A stretch of 64,000 nucleotides of DNA, taken from contig CM043962.1 in NCBI GenBank assembly GCA_014529385.2, forward strand, positions 129,590,574-129,654,573, given 5' to 3'. Of the stretch, positions 20,381-30,451 are shown one piece after another. The stretch's first letter is position 1, and every line of letters begins with the position of its first letter. The DNA comes from Adiantum capillus-veneris (Eukaryota > Streptophyta > Polypodiopsida > Polypodiales > Pteridaceae). The translations under genes and the position numbers were made by a program. The notes beneath the pieces were generated by a model. It saw only the letters and a program-made list of their open reading frames with translations. It did no database searches and had not been told where the DNA came from.

Positions 20381-21749
20381 ATCCTACACCTACCCTTCTC
20401 AGATTCCTGCACCGGTCGTAGATCTTGACTTACAGTGGGCTATCTCTTTATGAGAGCAGTACCTCCGTTCGTCGACAGAGGATTTGTTTTGTTGCTACAA
20501 TCCACAGCAGCTTGCGACCTACGGCATTTCTCCGCAGACTACACCATGGGGGAGTCAGGGAGGGACTCCTTACCTATAGAGCCTCACACCGACGGCACCT
20601 CCCTCTACTCTGCCTTCCATTTGTCCTACTCCTATTCCATCGCAGGGTCCTACTCCCCTTGCATCACAGGGTCCTACTCCCACGGCATCACTGGGTCCTA
20701 CGCCACTCCATTCCTCTCCGGCTTCGCCAGAACATCATCGACGGACTTCCTCTGGCAGCGCTCATCGACGCTCGTCTCACGGCAACGAGCGCCGTGAGAG
20801 ACGAAGCGGCGGCGGATCTTGTGGTTTCGCATGTTTTGGTAGTGGCGGGGGAACGGAGTCCCTACTTTCAGAGCGGGCCGCCCCTGACATAGAGGACGAG
20901 GATACTGACGCACCCGTGCCAAACACGCATGCGCACTACTACAGGGTTAAATATGGCGGGGAGGTTGATTTCGGCACAACACAGGGCAGAGCATTTTGAT
21001 GCCATCTACAAATTCTTCTACATTCAACGTATAAGAATTGTTTTATAAAGTTCAGAGACCAACTACCACATCATACACGGTACATTGAGGATGCTCTGTT
21101 AGCTAGATTTCCAAACGCCCCCGATCAACGTTTTTCACAGCAATGGTTGGAGGGCTACATATAGACATTTCTAAAAAACAAGCAGTCCAGTGTGCGGCGC
21201 GCAGCAGCCAACCAGGTCAGAGATCCAGACAGGAGTTACCGCGGTGGCAACATGGCAGACCTGAAGTGGGAGTGGGCAATTCAAGAAAAGAGCGATCAAG
21301 CTACAACGGGCTCATCATATAGACAACAACGCGAGGCCTGCGCGAGACAAACTCCCACGCACTATGGCTCAGGAGGCAAGGGAGCTTGGAAGGATAAATA
21401 TGTAAGATTATTTGAATTATAACATCGATCGTTGATTATAAAGATTGTAGTTGATAATTTGGTATTGTTATTGCTAACTTAGAAAAATGTCACTCTCTTG
21501 GCCAACCAGAGAGATGGTCAAGTATCGGGAGCAACATACATAATTTGATACTTGGTGATGGTTGTTTGAAAACAACCACATCTCTCGCTAGAAATTGGAC
21601 GCGGCGGTTCGACCACTACAAGCTGTAAGTTTAAACAAGTTATTTTGTATGAATTGTTTTGAGTTGTGGATAATTGTTTAATTTGGTTTGGGTTTATGTA
21701 GAGTCAAAGTGATCCAACATACATGCCTCTGGACGACGATGAGGATTAG
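20380..21749 (+). pseudogene. Probable second CACTA protein (TnpA/PTTA-like)
   Basis: Read by eye, a proline-rich N-terminal part has three tandem copies of a QGPTP-type repeat at about 20640-20700, then an acidic EDEDTDAP segment. A later frame holds FSQQWLEGY, FLKNKQSSVRRAAANQ, a WEWAIQEKS block and RQTPTHYGSGGKGAW. These resemble the plant En/Spm PTTA family. Donors at 21402 and 21625 and acceptors ending 21482 and 21701 define small exons; the last ends PLDDDED and a stop at 21747. Several stops and shifts make it a pseudogene. The family call is moderate. Confidence 0.5.
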
Positions 21750-21953
21750 ATTAAAAAAAAAATTTGTCAAAACTTTCGTAAAGTCCCAATGTGGCACAAT
21801 GTATATACAAGTATTTACTTTTTATTGTAACTTTTCTAAATAGTTGATCTTCTACATTTTTAATTGTCAAGGTAAAGTAAATTCAATTTCAGTTCTTTGG
21901 TATTTTTAATACTTTTCCAAAAAACAATTGATGTCTTATTGTTTTTATGCATG
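21750..21953. other. AT-rich downstream region
   Basis: No gene. Probably the 3' flank of the plus-strand CACTA gene. Confidence 0.5.
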
Positions 21954-22021
21954 TCAAAAATAAAGGTGCTCATTTGGGCCACCCAAATTTGGGTGGCCCA
22001 AATGAACACCTTTGTTTTTGA
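21954..22021. repeat. 68-bp near-perfect palindrome
   Basis: Arms 21954-21987 and 21988-22021 are complementary with two mismatched pairs and no loop. The central part CCACCCAAATTTGGGTGG is a perfect palindrome. It could extrude as a cruciform, or be a tiny fold-back element inserted next to the CACTA subterminal repeats. Confidence 0.9.
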
Positions 22022-22238
22022 ACTGACGTTTAGCGGTAATATGCGCGGTAATAGCAGCGGCAAAGGTCACGGTAATAGCAGCGGGTATATTGCCACGACT
22101 ATTACCACGCTTATTGCTGACAAACCACTGCCGCGTTCATAGCCGCGGTTATTGCCGCCCACGCAAATTTTTCTCTCTCCTTTTTCCTTTGTTTTTCCGC
22201 GGCAATGTTGGCGGTTTTCGACAACTCCTCTTATAGTG
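22022..22238 (+). repeat. CACTA subterminal repeats and right terminal inverted repeat
   Basis: Several GCGGTAAT-type motifs in both orientations (CGGTAATAGCAGCGG, CCGCGGTTATTGCCGCC) fill 22030-22210. The region ends in CTCCTCTTATAGTG at 22238, which on the minus strand begins CACTATAAGAGGAG, the terminus style of CACTA elements. The motif clusters are where the transposase would bind. The next bases are gypsy integrase, so this is a true element edge. Confidence 0.82.
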
Positions 22239-22241
22239 TAT

Positions 22242-22600
22242 GGACATTGGCAAACCATGGTACTTGAAGATTTGTGAAATGAAGAGGGTTGCCATTTGAT
22301 GGGCTTTGATAGTCTTTTTGACAGGTATAAAATGAGCTTGTTTACTGAACATGTCTACTATCGTCCATATTCCCGTATTCCCATGGATAGACTTAGGCAA
22401 TCCAAAGATAAAATCGATGGATATGCTCTCCCATAATGAATTAGGGATTGGCAAAGGTTGAAGCAATCCAAGTTGCTTCCCTCTATCAAACTTCGTCTTT
22501 TGGCATACCACACATTGAGAAACATACTCTTGTATGTTTGCTTTCATGGTAGGCCATAGAAATATGTTTCAATCCCCTTTAGGGTAGACTGAATCCCTCT
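22242..22600 (-). pseudogene. Gypsy integrase fragment
   Basis: The frame has the second half of the HHCC zinc domain (CVVCQKTK), then PLPIPNSLWESISIDFIFGLP with the first catalytic Asp, TIVDMFSKQAHFIP and FKYHGLPMSI. The next expected motif, with the second Asp, is absent because the CACTA terminus follows directly. Confidence 0.9.
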
Positions 22601-22603
22601 ATG

Positions 22604-23212
22604 CTATGCATAATGAGGAGCATGAGATTCATACAGTACTTTCTCACATAGTGAGCTACTAACACATAGTCTATTGCCATAGAGAAGATAACCATCTTGT
22701 AAAGTAAATAGTTCCTCTTTCTTCCCTAGTGCAAGGGCTGAAATCACATCTCTAAAATCGGGATCAATAGCATACTCATCTATCATAGAAGATAGCTCAT
22801 TGTGAGTTGCTATGGAAACCGCATTCACTCTCGGCCGTCTTGAGAGTGCATCGGCTACTTGATTATGCTTGCCAGCAATGTGAGCAATATGAAAATGAAA
22901 TTGCGAAAGAAAATTTGACCACCTCATTTGTTTGTCGGAGAGCTTGATCTGCGTCATGAAGTACTTAAAACTTTGGTGATCCGTTCGCAGAATGAAAGGA
23001 GTCCCCAATCAATAATGCTTCCATGAGTCTAAGGCATGTAGAACTGCAAGGAGTTCCTTTTCATATATGCCTAGAGCTTGCTCAACAAGGTCAAGCCTTC
23101 GACTTTCATAGCCTATGGCGTGCCCTTCTTGAAGCAAAATAGCTCCACGGCAATCACCACAAGCATCACATTGGACCTCAAATGGCTTTGAGAGATCCGG
23201 TAGTGTAAGCAA
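22604..23212 (-). pseudogene. Gypsy RNase H
   Basis: The higher-coordinate frame (23009-23212) has the DACGDCRGAILLQEGHAIGY block and YEKELLAVLHAL, and the next frame continues with FILRTDHQSFKYF and HIAGKHNQVADALSRRP. These are the standard gypsy RNase H motifs. A stop near 23008 separates the two frames. Confidence 0.9.
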
Positions 23213-23299
23213 AAATTGAGAGATAAGCTTTTCGAAAGCATTGTTCTCTTTGGCAGACCTATGTGTACCTAATGTTTTTCTTTGTTAGGTCATGTAATG

Positions 23300-24004
23300 G
23301 TCCTGCTATTAGTGAGAAATTTTCTATGAAGCGTCTATAGTATGCGCACATACCTATAAAGCTTCTTAACTCATGAAGATTCTTTGGTTTAGGCCATCCT
23401 TTTATTACCTCTAACTTTGATGGATCCATTTGGATGCCATCTCGAGAGATAATGTGACCTAAATACTGATCCCTTGTAAGAAAAATTCACTTTTCTTTCG
23501 ATTAACATAAAGTTTATTCTCTCTTAGAACTTGAAATATTACCTGGAGGTGTCGCTTGTGTTCATCTAATGAATTAGAGTAGATGATAATATCATCAAAG
23601 AACACTTCAGTAAAGGTTCGGTGAGGCCTGAATAGCTTCTCCATCAAGCGGTTGAATGTGGTTGGTGCATTGGTCAAGCCAAAAGGCATGACAATGTATT
23701 CATAAAGACCAAACTTAGTGCGAAATGCGGTCTTTACAATGTCTTGATCAACTATCTTTATTTGATGATAGCCACTTTTTAGGTCAATCCTACTGATGTA
23801 GGTGGACCCTTGTAGCTTATCAAATAGGTCTTCTACCCGTGGAACAGGAAACCTATTCTTGATAGTGATCCTATTTAGTGCTCTATAGTCGACACACATA
23901 CGATATATGCCGTCTTTCTTTTGCACTAGTAGCACAGGAGAACAAAATGAAGATGAGCTAGGCCTAACCATGCCCTTTTCAACTAACTCATGCACTTGCC
24001 GCAT
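23300..24004 (-). pseudogene. Gypsy reverse transcriptase
   Basis: The frame 23459-24004 runs through CSPVLLVQKKDGIYRMCVDY, RVEDLFDKLQG, IDLKSGYHQI, MPFGLTNAPTTFNRLM and the active site VFFDDIIIYS with both aspartates. A frameshift near 23459 precedes the thumb region. Confidence 0.92.
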
Positions 24005-24009
24005 AATCT

Positions 24010-24680
24010 CCTCTTGTTGAGCTTGAGAAACTCTAAAGGAGGTTTGTTAGGCGGTGAACTTGCTGGAAGAAGTTCAATTGCATGGTCATCATTGCCTCGT
24101 TTAGGAGGTAGCTCACAAGGGATGTCGTCAATAAAGACATCTTGAAACCCCTTGAGAAAATTGGATAACTCTAATTTCTTTTGATTGTATATATTTTCTT
24201 TTGCTAAAACATTAGGTTCATTTTGAGAATCTTTAACAAAAATCATGTACACAAAAATAGAGCTCTTTATTGACTTCTTGAAAGCTTGTGTATGTACAAT
24301 GGGTATAGTGTTACCCATTTCCTTAGCATCTATATACATATCTTTTTCCCTGAACTTAAAGGAGATTCTCCTTTCAAGGAATTTAACATTGGCAGCCATG
24401 CGATCAAACCATGGTGCCCCTAGGATTACATCCTCATGCTTGAGAGGAGAGATAAAGAATTCCTCTTTTTCCACATAGCTTTGGACATGGAGCCTCAATT
24501 TCTCGATTAAGGGAGTGACTAAAGCTTCTTGCCCCTTGAAAGCACCGTCTACGGGTAGGACATCTCGCATCTCGTAGGTTTGTATGCCTAGTTTGGTGGC
24601 GAACTCTATAGATATAAATTATGAGTAGAACCGGGGTCAAAGAGAATAAAAGCATCATGTTCTCTTACCTTTCCCCAAGC
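24010..24680 (-). pseudogene. Gypsy aspartic protease and linker
   Basis: The active site reads LFDPGSTH where the family has D-S/T-G, so the second position is a proline. DVILGAPWFDRMAA follows, then the linker DVFIDDIPCELPPKRGNDDHAIELLP, which leads into the reverse transcriptase. A frameshift near 24570 separates the active site from the rest. Confidence 0.85.
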
Positions 24681-24689
24681 ATGGCATTA

Positions 24690-26220
24690 AGTGTCACTCA
24701 AATGAATGAGGCCCTTTTGCAAACCAAGCGAAGGGAATCAGTCGAGCCATCTCCCACCCTATCTTTTACTGTGCAATCAGAGAAAGACATTTGGTGGTTG
24801 GGTCCTATTGAGATGCCCAAAGAGATGAATGGAGTACTTTCATGGATTTGTGAGAGAACTCCATGGATCACAAAAGTAATACACTCCCAAATTGCAGGTG
24901 AGAAGTTGGAGGTTGAGGGTTTTCGTAGCTATGATGTGGAGTGGTACTTAGTTAGGGACTTGAAGACCATAAAGTGTTTGCTTGGCTGCAAACAAGGGGC
25001 TTCTTCTCTCATGCCTTGTCCATTTTGCACTCGAGGATACAAACCTAGCGGACAAAAATTACACAAGAGCTCTACAAAGGTCGGTTCAATGCTTCCATGG
25101 CAAGGGGATGGAGAACAAGGGCTAGACTGTTGTGATGTTGAAGATGAAGGTAGAGAATGGGAAGCGTCTATTTTAAGATGTCCCATGCTCAATGCCCCAG
25201 ACCGTGTAGAAAAGCGTCAAGCTTGGAATCCAATCTTTCCATTTCCTCTATTGAGTGTACATTTTTGCACATTACACGCATCCATGCTTATTTTTTACAG
25301 GCTATTGAAGCTCCATATTGACTATGCTTTCACAATGAAGCCATTGAAAAAATCTCAGGAAGCGATCGAAAGGGTGGAGGCACTCTTGAATTCCATTGGC
25401 TGTCACGGTGGAAATGTGTCTATCGTTGCTGCAAAGAACACAGGGGAGGCCCATAAAATTGCGCAACAAGTGTCAATGAGTGGACAAAAAGCCAAACACT
25501 TTTTGAAGAAAGTAACCCAAGGAAAGTCAGATCGATATGATGCTCAAAACAGCTCCCACCAGCAGGCAGGTAACCTTTGGGAACTTTAGAATGAGTTATG
25601 CAAGCTACTACCGTCAATGATTCAAATGGTAAGCTTGCAAACAAGCGCAAGCAAGTCTGGGCACATTTTGATAAATTGGTCAAGCTTTTGGGCCTTAACA
25701 ACAGAACAAAAGAACAACACCAAACATTACAAGAAGCCTTGGGGGATTTTACCAAGGTCTTCACCCTTTCTTGGGGTGAAAATAACATCACACATTACAT
25801 GGTAAGCCATGTAAGTGGTGAACTTATTACAAGGGATTGTTTTCATTAAATAATGTGGATTGTTTACTCATGTGAACAACATATCTTGTTTGCACATGGT
25901 GCATTTTTTATGCACAAATATATGGATCGCTTGAGATTTTTAGTACTCAAGGCATGGAGAAGTCCCATCATCGAGCAAGGGGGGTGTACTTAAAAAATAC
26001 TCGTATGGTGGTGGAATGGTGCAATCCAATTATTTGAAGGAGATGTTCAACTGGTTTTTTTGCACAACATTTGCTCATAAGCTCACAATGGAGTGTGCAC
26101 GACAATCCAAGATTGCTAGGGAAGTGCGGAAATGGAGTCGTCAAGAGCACAACAACAAGTGGCAAATGTCGCAAGGCCCCGCCAACCATGCTGCATGGTG
26201 CCAATGCAAAGTGTGACAAG
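24690..26220 (+). pseudogene. Uncharacterised transposase-like gene
   Basis: Plus-strand frames 24621-25589, 25598-25849 and a degraded frame to about 26220 form one protein. It has a KCLLGCKQGASSLMPCPFC cysteine pair, an HFCTLHASMLIFYRLLKLHI segment, an IGCHGGNV motif and a late QGMEKSHHRARGVY motif. I recall this motif set only from unnamed repeat-encoded proteins, and cannot name the superfamily. A GTAAG donor at 25801 suggests an intron. Stops at 25589 and frame changes after 25860 make it non-functional. The upstream edge abuts the gypsy protease. Confidence 0.5.
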
Positions 26221-26363
26221 GGTCTAAGTAGATTCTACACGAGTGACTACACGTGAACACAGGGTGCAACTCTTGACATATTTCTTTGAAAAAAATTGTG
26301 CATCCATTTAAAAAATAATAGTTTTTTTCCAAAATTAGTGTGAACATGGCCTTTTGAAAATGG

Positions 26364-26434
26364 GCCCTTATAAATATTGCATGCTCTCATAAATCACTCA
26401 TTTCTAAAGCAGAGTTGAGCTCTTACCATACCCA
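26364..26434 (+). promoter_or_regulatory. Possible TATA promoter
   Basis: TTATAAATATT lies at about 26369-26379, some 60 bases upstream of the ATG at 26435, a normal plant spacing for a short leader. No other element is recognised. Confidence 0.4.
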
Positions 26435-26842
26435 ATGGCACGCATCAAACAAACCACAAAAGAGTATCCGCCTGCCAACAAAAACAGCCTCCAACGATGT
26501 GAGAAGCCAGCATGGCTCAAAGGCACAAGAAAACGGTCACGAACACCTGGCCGTTCCAGGCAGTCTTCTAGTAGTGGGCATGGTAGTCGGGCCCAGGAGA
26601 CATCGAGGGCAAAAGAGACTTCACCTACTCAACAACAAACGCCTTGATGTAGAGTGAAGCAACGCACCAGGCGTTGGCAAGGAGAGCAGGTCCAACAAAC
26701 ACCAAAGTATGAAAGGGAGGACCTGCCACACCACACTTCACAAGAAGGACCATCCAGAGCTCGGGTTGTCCTTACAGATAGCAAATCAAACACAAAGCCA
26801 CCATGGCAGCGAGCTGATATACCGCTGTTAGCAGCAAGCTAA
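26435..26842 (+). pseudogene. Short basic ORF with histone H3-tail-like start
   Basis: The 70-codon frame 26435-26647 begins MARIKQTTKE, matching the H3 tail at A1, R2, K4, Q5 and T6. It then becomes basic and Ser/Arg-rich (TRKRSRTPGRSRQSSSS) with no histone fold. A second basic frame to 26842 follows after a stop. It could be a chromatin-targeting accessory protein of the neighbouring element, or chance. There is no evidence of expression. Confidence 0.4.
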
Positions 26843-26849
26843 CACAGAT

Positions 26850-27500
26850 ACCATTTTTTGGAGTTCTCATTGTAAAAACACTTATTATTTTGATAAATTG
26901 GCAATATTGTAACTCCTATTTCTTGGATAAACCTTGTAATTGATGAGCCAGGGCTACAAGCTTCCAGATTGTATCAACCTGTCATTACCCATCTTTGGTA
27001 GAACTCCCAGATTATTAGTTTGGATCACCAAAAACCTTGGCTAAGGTATAAAAGCCAATTTTTGTAAGTTATTATTAAGTTTTTTGGATAATGAAATACA
27101 GCATGAGCTAACGGCACTCACCTCTCTCCTTCTCGCGCTTCCTACTCCCTCCCCGATTGTCTCATTGCAGTCGTGTTTGTTGCATTGCAACCGCATGTAA
27201 GAGCTCTACGCATTGACATAAACAAATCACAGTAATTCGTAGCTTTTGGCATCACCGACCCGTGGCCTAATTTCATAATAAGTAGGAATTTACACTTCAA
27301 AATAAAAAACTAAGCATAGGCGGGGTATTGGGGCATCATTACTAAGCATTTAGGTGCATTCTAGGTCGAAAACAGCTAGGTCAAAAATCCACTGCTGTTA
27401 ATAATCGCGATTTTGGAACTTGACCTAAAGTGGAATTTGAGACCATAAGCATGTGTGCTTAGGTCTTATAAACATGTCCAAGAAGTTTTGTTACGTTTGG
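26850..27500. other. Non-coding stretch, LTR-like in parts
   Basis: No gene. A TATA-like GGTATAAAAG at 27046-27055 and a pyrimidine-rich block after it give it the look of an LTR or promoter fragment. No terminal repeats or partner copy were found. Confidence 0.4.
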
Positions 27501-27504
27501 ATTA

Positions 27505-27988
27505 AAACTTGGGAGAAATCTGGTGCGTCACGCTTCATACATTACACCACCCATATTGCTCCCAACTACAAAACCATGTTCTTCGCTGAAAGAGGAAACC
27601 ATATTGACACTTACATGCTTGAGCCTATCCCCTTGAAGGCAATACGCACTATCGCAGCCATTTGGCTTAGCTCCCATTTCCTTCAATGCGAGATAGGGCA
27701 TTCGGGCAATGGAGAAGAGTCAAATCGATTGTGCACATTATGCTCACTGCAAGTTTGAGAGTCTGAGTACCACACACTACTAGAGTGCTCAGCTTTTGGT
27801 CACATCTGAACTTACTTCCTTCACATTTTCACCCATTACTTAGACCTACACACTTTCCTCTCCCAGCCAAATTGTGGGCTCTGCATTACGACTCTCATCA
27901 CCACAATTTTGGAGCATCGAGAGTCACTCATCAGCCATACACATACTACATCACATGTAACTTTGGTCCCATCCGAGGACGATAATAA

Positions 27989-27992
<4 letters not shown>
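27505..27992 (+). pseudogene. LINE fragment A, C-terminus and 3' end
   Basis: The plus frame encodes SRFIHYTTHIAPNYKTMFFAE, then a LSSHFLQCEIG block and a CTLC zinc pair followed by ESEYHTLLECSAF. These are the C-terminal zinc motifs of LINE ORF2. The same protein is encoded by fragments B and C. The 3' end, after GAGGACGATAATAAAATC, runs straight into (CT)n. Confidence 0.75.
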
Positions 27993-28059
<67 letters not shown>

Positions 28060-28168
28060 CCTCCCTCCACACCCTCCTCACTCGCTCTCTCTCTACCCTT
28101 GCCTTCCTCTCTCTACACCCCCTCATCTCTCTTTCTCTCTCTATCCCTCCACCCTTCTCTCTCCACAC

Positions 28169-28262
<94 letters not shown>
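27993..28262. repeat. Long (CT)n tracts
   Basis: Two pure CT runs, of roughly 60 and 90 bases (about 27993-28055 and 28171-28262), are joined by imperfect pyrimidine repeats. They start at the 3' end of LINE fragment A. Confidence 0.95.
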
Positions 28263-28264
<2 letters not shown>

Positions 28265-28360
28265 CTCCCCCTACTCTCTAACCTCATGGACGATCCCATC
28301 TACGAGGGGGTAGTCCACGTGGATTATGGGTGACTGGCGACATGGACTGTCTCGCAAGCG

Positions 28361-28392
<32 letters not shown>

Positions 28393-28460
28393 GATAGGCT
28401 CAAGCATGTAAGTGTGAGTACGGGTTCCTCTTTCAACGAAGAACATGGTTTTGCGCACAA
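28361..28460 (-). pseudogene. LINE fragment D ending in (TG)n
   Basis: On the minus strand about 60 bases (28392-28452) encode the MFFVERG and YMLEPI segments of the same LINE protein. They pass directly into (TG)n (28361-28392, CA on the plus strand). The truncation point differs from the other copies. Confidence 0.7.
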
Positions 28461-28646
28461 GTGTGTGCACCATCAAACTGGCTCCAAAATCGACCATTGT
28501 AGGACAAAATTCAAAAACTCAAATCATCAAATTAGTCTCTAACCTTTGGCCTTTCACTATTTGACACTCATCGACTTTTAGCACATAAGAGACCTTTATG
28601 CCAAGTATTGCAAAAGAAATAGTGGCAAGACCTTATACTTCAAATT

Positions 28647-29260
28647 CTATGATAAGAACACAGCCAAAAGAAAGAAGTTTAGCGTGTCACCTTCTTCAGG
28701 TAACTCATAAAATCTAAGCATGGCTTGTTGAAGCCTTCTAAGGTCCACAAAAATATTCTTCAACATTGCGTAAGGGAAGCCCTTCTCCGTATGTCTTATG
28801 GAGTGTTTCTTACCTTTTCCCCTTGCCTTTGTTGTGCACGAAGCATAAAACGAAGTTGGCATTGTGTCCTCAATGTGTAGGTATGCCCCAATGCGGGAGA
28901 ACATATCTTCGTTTGTGGCCTTCTTTGCAAGGTTGACCTTCTGCGAAATGGGAAATAGGTTTTTCACAATGCCACGCTCTTTGAGGGCGTCCTTTAGGAG
29001 TCGAGAAATAGCCTGATAGGCTTTGGTGTTGATCCCTGCCTCGTCACAAGCTTGTTGCACGTCATCTTCACTAACCACATTTATCAATTTGCGCATAAGG
29101 TCCTTGGTGACTGCATCCTTAATGTGCTTACCTCCAGGTGATTGTAAGATAGAAATCACATCATGGGCGAGAAGGTTGACTCGATCATCTTAGCTTGTTC
29201 CACCGCATGCCTCCTGGATGAAGTTTCTAGCAACCAATAAGATAAATGTTAGAAAATAGT
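28647..29260 (-). CDS. Hypothetical protein, C-terminal exon
   Basis: The minus frame has 170 codons (28647-29159) and may begin after a TTGCTAG acceptor near 29233. It is mostly helical-looking, with a DVQQACDEAGINTKAY segment, a basic TKARGKGKKHSIRHTEKG patch and LRRLQQAMLRFYELPEEGD near the end. I recognise no domain. It lies downstream of the frame at 29315-29950 in the same strand, so the two may be exons of one gene, perhaps part of the same unknown element as 24690-26220. Confidence 0.4.
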
Positions 29261-29314
29261 GTGAAGTAAGAATGCATCATTCAAGTAAAGAGCAAATCAC
29301 CTTGTGGCTATCAC

Positions 29315-29950
29315 TCATCGTTTGCATGCTCCACTTGAATGTGCAAGGGTTTTAATGGATGAATATGTGCGTTTGTGTTCCCTTGCACCAAAGGATGTTT
29401 CTTTAAAATATGTGATGGTGTTGGCAAGCTTCATAATGTGGGAATCCTTTTTCTGCATTTTTTGTTGAAGAGTTTCAACCTCCCTCTCCAAAGAGTCAAT
29501 ACTATCTTGTGATGATGCCGTCTTGAGTTGAAGAGCTTGACATTCGTGCATCCACATATGCAAAGAAGCACCTGCACCCATATACAACCGCTTACAATAG
29601 TATAACAAGCCTGCTTCTCCCCTCCCAAGATATTGAAGAAATGTTGAAAGACTATTAAAGGATGGATGGAAGCGTCTTATAGGATCGTAAGGGTACAAAT
29701 GGCCGTCCACCCAAATAACAACATTCGTCTCACCGATGGTGCGACGTTCTTGTGATGACCTTTGATCACCCTCACATGCGGCCTTTGGTGCAAACTCCGT
29801 GGGCAAGCGAATATGCATGCTTTTGCTGTGCGGAGTACGTGGTGGTGGAAGAAAAAATTTGTGATGTCCGTAAGCACCATGGTAATTGTTGCCGCGCGTG
29901 AGGAAGCAAAGGATGAAAAGATAGAGGGGGAGAGGGAGGGAGAGGGAGGA
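29315..29950 (-). CDS. Hypothetical coiled-coil protein
   Basis: The minus frame, open from about 29950 to 29315, has a TNVVIWVDGHLYPYDPIRRF segment, then FLQYLGRGEAGLLYYCKRLY. A heptad-like stretch (IDSLEREVETLQQKMQKKD) suggests a coiled coil. The first in-frame ATG is at 29818, but the similarity of style extends upstream. No domain is recognised. A GGTGATTT donor candidate follows the last codons near 29310. Confidence 0.4.
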   Translation of the reverse strand, partial: SSLSLPLPLYLFILCFLTRGNNYHGAYGHHKFFLPPPRTPHSKSMHIRLPTEFAPKAACEGDQRSSQERRTIGETNVVIWVDGHLYPYDPIRRFHPSFNSLSTFLQYLGRGEAGLLYYCKRLYMGAGASLHMWMHECQALQLKTASSQDSIDSLEREVETLQQKMQKKDSHIMKLANTITYFKETSFGAREHKRTYSSIKTLAHSSGACKR

Positions 29951-30050
29951 AGATGGGAGGAGAGAAGAGGGAGGGGGGGGAGGGAGAGATTGGGGAGGAG
30001 AAGAGGAAGTAGGAGCAGGGAGGGAGAGAGGAAGAGAGAATAAAGTGTTT
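29925..30050. repeat. Purine-rich GGGAGA tract
   Basis: Imperfect repeats of GAGGGAGA type. Basic-acidic frames across it reflect composition. Confidence 0.8.
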
Positions 30051-30059
30051 TCTATTTTT

Positions 30060-30450
30060 TGGAGAAAAAGATATTGAAAAAATGGACTTTCAAAGCTTGT
30101 AGGTAAAAAAAAGGGGCCAAAAAATGATTTTTGAATATGTATATATGTTGGGGGTGAGTTTTAAGTCAAAATTATCTAAAAATAAGCTTTTTTTTAAAAA
30201 TTCAAATTTTGGCTCTTAGTGACCCACATTTTTGCTCATGTGGCCACACCCCTACACTTTCAAAAAGCTAGAGAGAGAAAGTAACCTCTTAGGTCCACAT
30301 CCTACATTTGTCTTTAAAAAAGGCTAGAAAAGCCTACTCAAAACTACCTTCTTCAATGCCCTTCTCCCCTTAACCCTACACAACATTAGCCTTAATTCCT
30401 AAAAATTAGCATTCCTTACAAGGCCCATGCAAAGTCCATATTTCTCCTAA
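30060..30450. other. AT-rich stretch without features
   Basis: No gene, repeat or terminal structure recognised. Confidence 0.5.
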
Positions 30451-30451
30451 T

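Larger units (their letters stand above)
22242..24680 (-). mobile_element. Ty3/gypsy element, truncated at both ends
   Basis: Minus-strand protease, reverse transcriptase, RNase H and integrase appear in the gypsy order (high to low coordinate). The integrase is cut by the CACTA terminus at 22238. The other side stops near 24680 within the protease upstream region, so gag and the LTR are missing. Several shifts and stops are present. Confidence 0.88.

Noticed and set aside
21954-22021. microRNA precursor
   Set aside because: The arms meet without a loop and the pairing is nearly perfect, more like a fold-back element; no evidence of transcription.
26435-26647. Histone H3 gene
   Set aside because: Only the first residues match; the rest is a basic Ser/Arg-rich tail with no histone fold.
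27046-27200. Confirmed LTR with promoter
   Set aside because: A TATA-like box and a pyrimidine block alone are not enough; no second copy, primer site or TG/CA edges were found.
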